Positions 1 to 5,991 of a stretch of DNA of 7,253 nucleotides are shown here, piece after piece. The first letter of the stretch is position 1. Every line of letters starts with the position of its first letter. Made by a program: the position numbers and the translations under genes. Below the pieces are notes generated by a model. The model worked only from the letters and a program-made list of their open reading frames with translations. It did not search any database and had not been told where the DNA came from. Source of the stretch: Fimbriimonadia bacterium (GTDB taxonomy: Bacteria; Armatimonadota; Fimbriimonadia; Fimbriimonadales; Fimbriimonadaceae). The stretch spans positions 1-7,253 of the forward strand of contig JALGXY010000444.1 of assembly GCA_029824495.1 (NCBI GenBank). The letters run 5' to 3'.

Positions 1-2
1 CT

Positions 3-1259
3 GTCAGCCATGAGACCCGCGTGCTCTTGGTCGGCGATCCTGTGCTCAGAGTATCGTCATGCGTCACCGATATCTCGATGTCACCAGACGGCCGTTGGGC
101 GATCTACGTTCAACAGTCGATCGACCCCCAGGCGACGGCCGTCAAGATCATCGATCTGCAGACAAGCCGCTCTTGGACCGCTGCTGTCTTTGAAGGGGCT
201 GAACCGATCCATCTCCGATCTGCCTGGTTAAACAGTAATGGAAAAGCGCTGATTCTCGGTTCTCGCTGGCGCGGCTCTGGGCTTAGAGCACGCGACCAGG
301 AGCACACTCTTTTCTGGGTTGATGCATCGACCAGGCGGGCACGACATGAGAAAGTTGAAGGGCAGACCCTCGGGTCGTTTCCCGAGATCTACCCGAATGC
401 TCACCGCCCGGTCGTGGTGATCTTTGGCCAGAGGGTGGAGCTCGGTACGCCGGACGAGGGCCGACGCATCTTGTCAGAGGAGTTTGTCTTTCAGGTTCAT
501 AAACTTGATGGTGAACTCTCCTCGCTGCATAGCTTCGTTCGTGAAACCTCGGGGCCGATCAACGCCTACTGGACAAACTCAGGGTCCACACTCGTCTTCA
601 ATGTCCTGGAAAAGGGAGACCAGCCGATGAACACTGCTTTTCAGATTTCTGATGGAAGCCTCGATATCTCGCGCGGTGAGTTTCGGCCAACTGAAGCAGC
701 AAAGCCCGATTTCAGACTCGACTATCGCAGCCGCGAGTCGGAGCACAGCCGCCGGACTGCCTTGGTCAAGGATCTCTGGCTAGCAGCAGAGCCGCCCACC
801 GATGAACCGTCCGCCTATCTCGCTTCAAATGTTGAGCTGGCGGAGCTATCTGCGGATTTCCGGCATATCCTGTACACGGTCGAAGGCATGCTGATCCACC
901 GTCGCCTGGAGTCGATGAACCTCACCGAATTCCGTGAGCAGCAGATCAACGCAGACCAGAGATCAGCGATGCGCTCGGCTGCCGACATCGGGAGGGGTGC
1001 CGTACTCTACTGGCGGGACAATGGCGAGGTCTTTCCCTCGTCAGACACGTTCTTCAAGAGGGTGAGGCCGTACACCAAGCGAGACGAGTCGTTCGAGAAT
1101 TTCGTGCAGACGTTCGCCGGCGGGCCGATCGTATTAGGTGTTGACACGAGCCGAACATCACTCGGCTACATCGACGCCCAGTTTGGGCGAGCAATGGTCA
1201 TGCTAGACGGCACGATATCGTGGCGATGGAAGCCAGCTAGATCTGGCCGAACAGGCTGA
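3..1259 (+). CDS. Beta-propeller (PD40/TolB-like) protein with prepilin-type C-terminal module, 5' end missing
   Basis: The frame is open from the first bases of the window, so the gene starts outside it. The GTG at 21 is only an internal codon and has no Shine-Dalgarno sequence. At least 418 residues are present, ending at TGA 1257-1259. Numbering from position 3, residues ~20-300 show repeated blade-like units typical of PD40/WD40-like propellers: MSPDGRWAIYV followed by VKIIDLQT, a second unit ending HTLFWVDAST, a third around NSGSTLVFNV, and a fourth around LSADFRHILYTVEG. Such propellers usually act as binding or scaffold domains. Residues ~318-410 change character: a segment ending in GAVLYWRDNGEVFPSS, then RVRPYTKRDE, and a closing GYIDAQFGRAMVMLDGTISW. 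This resembles the globular part of DUF1559/prepilin-like proteins (LKQLG..L.Y.QD.DE.FP ... GRAVVYADGHVKW). No membrane segment is visible in the part present. The partner and exact role are unknown. The 3' end overlaps the convergent helicase gene by 23 bp. Confidence 0.8.
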   Translation, partial: VSHETRVLLVGDPVLRVSSCVTDISMSPDGRWAIYVQQSIDPQATAVKIIDLQTSRSWTAAVFEGAEPIHLRSAWLNSNGKALILGSRWRGSGLRARDQEHTLFWVDASTRRARHEKVEGQTLGSFPEIYPNAHRPVVVIFGQRVELGTPDEGRRILSEEFVFQVHKLDGELSSLHSFVRETSGPINAYWTNSGSTLVFNVLEKGDQPMNTAFQISDGSLDISRGEFRPTEAAKPDFRLDYRSRESEHSRRTALVKDLWLAAEPPTDEPSAYLASNVELAELSADFRHILYTVEGMLIHRRLESMNLTEFREQQINADQRSAMRSAADIGRGAVLYWRDNGEVFPSSDTFFKRVRPYTKRDESFENFVQTFAGGPIVLGVDTSRTSLGYIDAQFGRAMVMLDGTISWRWKPARSGRTG

Positions 1260-3468
1260 GAAGCTCTTTCTTGTTCAACGGCTCGTTCTTGGAGGGGCAT
1301 CGTGGGGACAGCAGGCAGCGCGGGCAGCCAAACTCACAGCCGCAGCCTTCTGCCAGCCTGCGCGCCATTTTGTACAGCTCCTCGAACTCAGCGAAGAGCG
1401 CCTGACTGAACCCGAGCCCACCCGGCGCGACGTCAAAAATCACGATTCGGGGGGCCAGGGTCTCGGGCGCAGCCGCAAACCAGACCGAGTCGATGTCCCG
1501 AGGGTCGCATCCCGCCAGCAGAGGAGCTGGCAGAACCAGAGCGTGCTCCAAAGCGTGAAGGGCGCCGAGAGACTCGACGGAGTCGAGTGGAATCAGCCCC
1601 GGATCAAAATCGATCACTATGCCGACCGTCTGCCAAGTTCGCACGGGGAGGTCGAGCTCCTCTTCGGCCAGCATCTGACCCGTGCGCTCATCGATCTTCT
1701 GGTAGCCCGTGGTCTGCTGCGTCACGGTCAGGCTGGAGAAGCTGACGTCGAGTCGGCCAAACCGCTTTTTGTCGATCTCTAAGACAGGCGAGGCGACCGA
1801 TCGCACATGGGATCTTGTCCAGTAGCCAGGGTTGTGCTGCTCCAAAACTGTGGTTTTGGCTTCAAGATCGAGACGCCGAACCTGATAGGTTCGATCGCGG
1901 TGCAGATAGACGGCTCCTGGGTGGGCCGAAGAGTGAGCGCGCCACTCCTCCATATCCCCAATCGGCTGGTCCTCGTGGATCAAGGTGAAGGACTCGGTTG
2001 AAGATGTGCGGATGTTCACGCTGCGCGCCGGCGAGTCGTAGCTGGGGAAGAACCAGCGGCCTGCACTAAACTGCAGATCTCCGGCGGATTCGAGGCCCTC
2101 AGCCGACTTTAGAGCCGATTCACCCACTTCGCTCAGCTCGTCTCTTGCGAGTGCCCGTTCGTAAGCCGCACAACGGATCTGCGCCTCAGAGATTGGTGCG
2201 TTGGCCAGGTCGATGACCGCATTCTCCTTCGGCTGAAGCAGCGCCTTCGGCTCCTGCACCAAGAAGTGCTCGAGCGGATCTTCATGCGCGATATAGACGA
2301 CGGCACCGAACCGGCCCGAACGCCCACACCGGCCAGCCTGCTGCCAGAAGCTGCTGAGTCTTCCCGGATAGCCGTTGAGCACCACAACATCGAGCCCTCC
2401 TACATCGACGCCGAGCTCCATCGCGCTGGTCGATGCGAGCCCTCGCAGGTCCTCTTGGAAGAGCCGTTTTTCGATGTCTCTGCGCTCCTCCGGGGTGTAG
2501 CCGCCTCGGTAGCTCTCGACCCAATCCTTCGATCCGCCGAGCGATTCCAGCTTGTCTCTTGCCTGCCGAACAACCAGTTCGGTGGTGGTTCGGGAGCGGC
2601 AGAAGGCGAGGCTTCTCGCCCCCAGCACCGCGGTCTCCGCCATGATCCTTCCTGTGAGCGAATTGGGGGATTCTCGCTTGGTCGTGAGGTCACCAGGCGC
2701 CTCGATCAGAAACAGCCTCTTCTCACCCTGGGGCGCGCCATCCTCATCGATCACCTCGAGGCTGCGGCCAGTTAGATTCTGGCCGTGCTCAGCAGCATTG
2801 GGGAGTGTTGCGCTGCAGACCATCACCTGTGGCCGACTCCCATGCCACTCGGCCAGCCGGAGAAGTCGGCGAATCACCCACCCCGCGTGACTGCCAAACG
2901 CGCCGCGCAGGACGTGTGCTTCGTCAATCACGACCAGCTTGAGATTGCGCAGAAACTTTCGCCAGGTCTCGTGATACGGCAGGATGCCGACATGCAGCAT
3001 GTCTGGGTTGCTGAGAATGATGTCGGCGGTGTTTCGGATGACGCTTCGGCGTGACTTCGACGTGTCACCGTCGTAGACGGCGGACCTGACCTTGCCGCCA
3101 GGGGAGAGACTCTCGATGCGGCTGAGCTGATCCTGCGCGAGCGCCTTGGTCGGAAAGAGCATCAGCACACGGGCAGCAGGCTCTTCGAGGCACTGCTGCA
3201 ATGCCGGCAGTGCATAGCAGAGAGTCTTGCCGCTGCTGGTTCCAGTGACGACCGCCAGATCCTTGTGATCGAGGGCGAGGTCGACAGCGCGGGCCTGATG
3301 AGAGTAGAGATCCTCGATCCCATGCTCGCCGAGAGACTGACGAAGCTGCGGATTTAGTTTCTCGGGGATCTCTGCTGTTTCAGGTTCCCGAGCGGGCAGA
3401 AGAAGCTCGTGGCCTGCGAACCCATCCACCAGGCCACGGAGACATTGTGTCAGCTCTTCATTAGTCAA
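1237..3468 (-). CDS. mrfA: MrfA/YprA-type DEAH-box helicase with C-terminal DUF1998 (MZB) zinc domain
   Basis: This is a 743-residue superfamily 2 helicase, about the length of Bacillus subtilis YprA/MrfA, which repairs mitomycin-type DNA damage outside the UvrABC pathway. Motifs appear in order: Walker A TGTSSGKT (75-82), Ia PTKALAQDQ (106-114), II DEAH (182-185), III SAT (219-221), V around STSAMELGVDVGGLD (346-360) and VI QQAGRCGRSGR (376-386). The C-terminal half has the DUF1998/MrfA zinc-binding features: LGALHALEHAL (634-644), DVAPGGLGFS (679-688) and a cysteine cluster C709, C711, C715, C718, C724, of which four would bind zinc. The helicase core is intact. The start chosen is TTG at 3468, which overlaps the tatC stop by 8 bp. 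No good Shine-Dalgarno sequence precedes it, so translation probably depends on coupling to tatC. The usual partner exonuclease MrfB is not in the window. The family call is firm; the exact role in this organism is inferred. Confidence 0.93.
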   Translation of the reverse strand: MTNEELTQCLRGLVDGFAGHELLLPAREPETAEIPEKLNPQLRQSLGEHGIEDLYSHQARAVDLALDHKDLAVVTGTSSGKTLCYALPALQQCLEEPAARVLMLFPTKALAQDQLSRIESLSPGGKVRSAVYDGDTSKSRRSVIRNTADIILSNPDMLHVGILPYHETWRKFLRNLKLVVIDEAHVLRGAFGSHAGWVIRRLLRLAEWHGSRPQVMVCSATLPNAAEHGQNLTGRSLEVIDEDGAPQGEKRLFLIEAPGDLTTKRESPNSLTGRIMAETAVLGARSLAFCRSRTTTELVVRQARDKLESLGGSKDWVESYRGGYTPEERRDIEKRLFQEDLRGLASTSAMELGVDVGGLDVVVLNGYPGRLSSFWQQAGRCGRSGRFGAVVYIAHEDPLEHFLVQEPKALLQPKENAVIDLANAPISEAQIRCAAYERALARDELSEVGESALKSAEGLESAGDLQFSAGRWFFPSYDSPARSVNIRTSSTESFTLIHEDQPIGDMEEWRAHSSAHPGAVYLHRDRTYQVRRLDLEAKTTVLEQHNPGYWTRSHVRSVASPVLEIDKKRFGRLDVSFSSLTVTQQTTGYQKIDERTGQMLAEEELDLPVRTWQTVGIVIDFDPGLIPLDSVESLGALHALEHALVLPAPLLAGCDPRDIDSVWFAAAPETLAPRIVIFDVAPGGLGFSQALFAEFEELYKMARRLAEGCGCEFGCPRCLLSPRCPSKNEPLNKKELLSLFGQI

Positions 3469-4273
3469 GATTGTTCAGCGGATCGTCTTCTTTCAGCGCT
3501 TTTTTGTTCGACCACTTGGCCGCAAATACGCTGGCAAAGAAGAGTGCCGTCAGCGGAACCGCCAGGGCAAGCATTCCAGCCGGATCACCCGATGGAGTGA
3601 TGATTGCCGACAGTAGGAAGACCCCAAAGATGCAGTGTCGCCAGTAGCGCAGAAGACCCTCGGCGCTCACGATGCCGACCTTGGACAGGAAGTAGACGAT
3701 CAGCGGCATCTGGAACCCGATACCGAACGCCAGGATCATCTTGGTCATCAGCATCACCAGGCTGCCAGGGTCCTGGATGACTTCGACATCCATATCGACC
3801 GGGAAGCCAGCAAACCAGCCGAGCGTGATCGGAAGGACCATCCAGCAGATGGTCGCCCCCATGAAGAAGAGCACAACACTGATCGGCAGAATCACTCGAA
3901 ATGGGCGCTTTTCCTTCGGCTTAAGTCCAGGCGAGATGAATCCCCAAATCTCATACACAGAAAACGGAAGCGTCAGCAGCAGCGCGATATAGAACGACAT
4001 TTTGAGCTTGAAGAAGAAAGCCTCTTCAATGCTGCGGAACGCCTCTTTGAATATCAAATCAGGCGGGAAGCCGGTTTTGGCATGCGCCTGCATGATTTCG
4101 TGAACCAATTCGAACGACAGCCAGCCGGCGACCATACCTACCACCAGGGCACCGACAATGCGGAACAGCCTCTGTCGAAGCTCTTCGAGGTGCTCTCCTA
4201 AAGTCGCACGAAGCTCCTCCGGACTCTTGCCGGAGGAGCTTCGATCGTTGCGGGGCTGCATTAGTGCGCCCAT
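3461..4273 (-). CDS. tatC: Sec-independent (twin-arginine) protein translocase subunit TatC
   Basis: TatC is the inner-membrane core of the Tat translocon. It recognises twin-arginine signal peptides and recruits TatA/TatB to export folded proteins. The 270-residue product has the N-terminal HLEELRQR signature (28-35; E31 and R33 match E. coli E15 and R17). It also has the loop motif FISPGLKPKE (112-121), where F112 and E121 match E. coli F94 and E103. Six hydrophobic segments lie at about 37-56, 92-112, 127-150, 172-195, 212-226 and 233-250, with TPSGDP (226-231) between the last two. Length and motifs are normal for the family. The start is ATG 4273; an in-frame ATG at 4261 is an alternative, and neither has a strong Shine-Dalgarno sequence. 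The gene begins 19 bp after the upstream secreted-protein gene and overlaps the helicase gene, suggesting one operon. No tatA or tatB gene is in the window. A 14-bp inverted repeat lies within codons ~11-22. Confidence 0.97.
   Translation of the reverse strand: MGALMQPRNDRSSSGKSPEELRATLGEHLEELRQRLFRIVGALVVGMVAGWLSFELVHEIMQAHAKTGFPPDLIFKEAFRSIEEAFFFKLKMSFYIALLLTLPFSVYEIWGFISPGLKPKEKRPFRVILPISVVLFFMGATICWMVLPITLGWFAGFPVDMDVEVIQDPGSLVMLMTKMILAFGIGFQMPLIVYFLSKVGIVSAEGLLRYWRHCIFGVFLLSAIITPSGDPAGMLALAVPLTALFFASVFAAKWSNKKALKEDDPLNNLD
4209..4243 (-). repeat. Perfect 14-bp inverted repeat inside the 5' end of tatC
   Basis: The left arm 4209-4222 (CGAAGCTCCTCCGG) is the exact reverse complement of the right arm 4230-4243, with a 7-nt loop at 4223-4229. 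In the tatC message this gives a very stable hairpin starting about 30 nt after the first ATG. The 3' arm contains GGAGGAG, which resembles a Shine-Dalgarno sequence. No U-run follows, so it is not a standard intrinsic terminator. The arms encode unconserved residues ahead of the HLEELR signature. The structure is seen directly; any role in translation control or mRNA stability is inference. Confidence 0.75.
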
Positions 4274-4292
4274 TGGTTATTCAAGGTCAGTT

Positions 4293-5816
4293 TCAGTCTC
4301 GTTCCAGCTCAATAACAGCCTGACTGCGAACCCGCATGATCTGCTTGGGTCCAGAACCGGATGTGCTGCCAGTGCGTCCCTGGAAGCCGCCGGTGTTGCC
4401 GGGGCCTGAGTTGCCTCGAGGACCGCGTGCGCCACCTGGAGGGCCACCTGCGCCAGGAGGAGGAGTCTGAACGTTGAAGTGTCGGAATCCTTTGCCGAAG
4501 ATGTCTCGGATGTAGTTGGCTGTTGCTGCGTTTCCGCCGCCGCCACCAGAGGATGCTCCTGCGAATGAGGGGCCGCCGTCTGCTCCGCCAGCTGCACCAG
4601 GTGCTGTGCCGGCTCCGCCGCCACCGCCTGTTCCAACTTCAACCAGAGCTTCGATAGTGGTGTTCAGCTCTCGCCGAATCATCACGCCCGTGTCGAGAGC
4701 AAACCAGATCAGCTCTTCGAGCTCGATTCTGCTCGGGTCGCCATCCATCTCTGTCAGATTGCCGACGTCTTTCAGATCTTCAGCACCAACAGCAACCATG
4801 CTTCTCAGCTTGGCGCAGGGGATGCCGCCCTGCCACTCAACACCTTCGAAGGTGCCGCGTGCAGGAAGCCCTGTTGTGAACTTGTCAACCTTATCCTTGT
4901 CCTCAAGCTCAAGAGTCATCTGCAGGTAGGGAGACTGCCACGTATCGCCAGGTCGGACAGGCCGAGCTGGGAGAACCGGCGGGGGCATCATGACGAACAG
5001 GTCCGTTCGGAATGATTCGCCCGATGCGCCAAAGTCGCTTGTGCTGAACGAGGGAGCGGCGCTGAAGACTTCACGACCTTTGTCGTTCATTCTCATGTAC
5101 CACGGGTGCATTTCGTAGTCCATGTACTTGCGCGGCTCTGTATCGCCGATCATGGTCAGGAATGTGTGGTCCTTGCCCTTGTCGGTGAGGGGCTGAATCC
5201 TGACGAGGCCCTGTGCGCCTGAATCGGTCTCAAAAGAGTTGTCATGCGCATACATAAAGCGCATGGTCTCGGTTTCGAGGCTCGTCTGAGTTCCGCGGCT
5301 GCCGATCTGAGCCAGCGCCTGCGAAATCATAGAGACAGAGACAGATTCAACCATTGTGTAGTTGAATTCTTTGCCGTTGTAAAACTTGTAGCGAAGATCG
5401 AGGCCCTCATCCGGAATCGGAATGCTGGTGTGGTTGTCGATCATCACCATGACAGAAGTCCTGTCTGCGACGATCGGACCGGTTTCGGTTCGCATGAAGT
5501 GAACCAATTCGATCGTGACCTCTCCATCAGGGATGCCGCGAGCCTTGGTGTCCATCTTGTAGACGAAATCATCGCCCTCAAGATCAGGAGCTACGGCCTC
5601 GAGGAACTTATCGTTCAAATAGACGCCGATGTAGCCCACCGGAGTTGTATCATCCGCGGCTGACGTCTCCGTCATTGCGGTTCTTGGAATCCGGACTTTG
5701 ACGATTTCGCGGACCTTCGCGCCATCGACTGGTCGTCGGATTGTGAACGGACCGGCCTGAGCAAGTACGGAACCTGCTGCTAGTACGGTAACTGCGGCTG
5801 CAATCAATCTCTTCAT
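4293..5816 (-). CDS. Secreted protein with Ig-like N-terminal domain and Gly-rich C-terminal region, function unknown
   Basis: I do not recognise a named family for this 507-residue protein. Residues 1-21 form a Sec-type signal peptide: MKRLI, a hydrophobic core, then an AQA cleavage site after A21. There is no twin-arginine motif and no lipobox cysteine. Residues ~23-128 look like a bacterial Ig-like beta-sandwich (IRRPVDGAKVRE, GYIGVYLND, PDGEVTIELVHF). Residues ~140-395 form a mostly beta region with LPARPVRPGDTW (282-293) and FALDTGVMIRRELN (372-385), patterns also seen in DUF6263-like exported proteins. Residues 395-430 and 451-490 are Gly/Ala/Pro-rich and probably disordered; the conserved-looking C-terminus follows. 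There is one cysteine, C334. The start is ATG 5816, with only a weak GAGAG upstream. It is the first gene of the putative operon with tatC and the helicase. An envelope or extracellular location is likely; the role is unknown. Confidence 0.85.
   Translation of the reverse strand: MKRLIAAAVTVLAAGSVLAQAGPFTIRRPVDGAKVREIVKVRIPRTAMTETSAADDTTPVGYIGVYLNDKFLEAVAPDLEGDDFVYKMDTKARGIPDGEVTIELVHFMRTETGPIVADRTSVMVMIDNHTSIPIPDEGLDLRYKFYNGKEFNYTMVESVSVSMISQALAQIGSRGTQTSLETETMRFMYAHDNSFETDSGAQGLVRIQPLTDKGKDHTFLTMIGDTEPRKYMDYEMHPWYMRMNDKGREVFSAAPSFSTSDFGASGESFRTDLFVMMPPPVLPARPVRPGDTWQSPYLQMTLELEDKDKVDKFTTGLPARGTFEGVEWQGGIPCAKLRSMVAVGAEDLKDVGNLTEMDGDPSRIELEELIWFALDTGVMIRRELNTTIEALVEVGTGGGGGAGTAPGAAGGADGGPSFAGASSGGGGGNAATANYIRDIFGKGFRHFNVQTPPPGAGGPPGGARGPRGNSGPGNTGGFQGRTGSTSGSGPKQIMRVRSQAVIELERD
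4347..4634 (-). repeat. Low-complexity Gly-rich coding tract
   Basis: Two Gly-rich blocks of the secreted protein (residues 395-430 and 451-490) flank a short non-repetitive segment (ANYIRDIFGKGFRHFNVQ, 433-450). The DNA is rich in GGN codons, with runs such as CCGCCGCCGCCACC on the plus strand. Such tracts encode flexible linkers and are prone to length changes by slippage. The plus-strand and alternate minus-strand reading frames here are composition shadows. Confidence 0.7.
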
Positions 5817-5831
5817 GCGTGCACTCTCGGC

Positions 5832-5851
5832 GGTGAAAATCGATTTTCACC
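5832..5851. promoter_or_regulatory. Perfect 20-bp palindrome, probable operator or 5'-leader element
   Basis: GGTGAAAATCGATTTTCACC reads the same on both strands. It lies 16-35 nt upstream of the secreted-protein start codon, in the region between two divergent genes. Perfect symmetry over 20 bp with an AT-rich core is typical of a binding site for a dimeric regulator. It could control the minus-strand operon, or both directions. If transcribed, it could also fold into a short hairpin near the ribosome binding site. I do not recognise it as a known Fur, CIRCE, NrdR or LexA box. The palindrome is seen directly; its function is inferred. Confidence 0.65.
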
Positions 5852-5877
5852 ACTCCAAATTGGAATTCCTGCTGCGT

Positions 5878-5909
5878 TTGACGCCCGAGCGGACGTTCAA
5901 TGTTACACT
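5878..5909 (+). promoter_or_regulatory. Possible sigma-70-type promoter for the pcrA-like gene
   Basis: TTGACG at 5878-5883 is a good -35 element. Candidate -10 elements are TGTTAC at 5901-5906 (17-bp spacing, 3 of 6 matches) or TACACT at 5904-5909 (20-bp spacing, 4 of 6 matches). Neither combination is ideal. The start codon at 5992 would be about 75-80 nt downstream of transcription start, leaving a leader with its own Shine-Dalgarno-like sites. Confidence 0.4.
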
Positions 5910-5978
5910 CCGAGGGACCTGAATTGCGAGATCTGGTGCCAAATAGGAGGCCAAATCGTCTTTGGAGCCCGCATAATG

Positions 5979-5984
5979 AGGGGG
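5979..5984 (+). promoter_or_regulatory. Ribosome binding site for the pcrA-like gene
   Basis: AGGGGG lies 7 nt before the ATG at 5992 and supports that start. The alternative ATG at 5976 is out of the helicase frame, and a stronger AGGAGG at 5945-5950 is 41 nt away, too far to serve this start. Confidence 0.6.
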
Positions 5985-5991
5985 CCCACCG

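Noticed and set aside
2266..2775. Plus-strand open frame (169 codons) opposite the helicase
   Set aside because: It overlaps conserved helicase motifs IV-VI on the minus strand and shows no family features.
3635..4201. Plus-strand open frame (188 codons) opposite tatC
   Set aside because: It is antisense to well-conserved TatC membrane segments and its product is rich in Arg, Gln, His and Asp with no domain; composition shadow.
4227..4243. Alternative GTG start after the GGAGGAG in the tatC hairpin
   Set aside because: The GTG that follows at suitable spacing is out of the tatC frame and hits a stop after three codons.
4277..4642. Second minus-strand frame (121 codons) over the Gly-rich tract
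   Set aside because: It is the alternate frame of GGN-rich codons of the secreted protein, producing an Ala/Gln/Thr-rich artefact.
5760..5816. Twin-arginine signal on the secreted protein, suggested by the neighbouring tatC
   Set aside because: The N-terminus is MKRLIAAAV, with no RR pair or FLK-type context; it is an ordinary Sec signal peptide.
5832..5851. LexA or Fur box identity for the 20-bp palindrome
   Set aside because: It does not match the GAAC-N4-GTTC, CTGT-N8-ACAG or Fur consensus forms I know, so no regulator is named.
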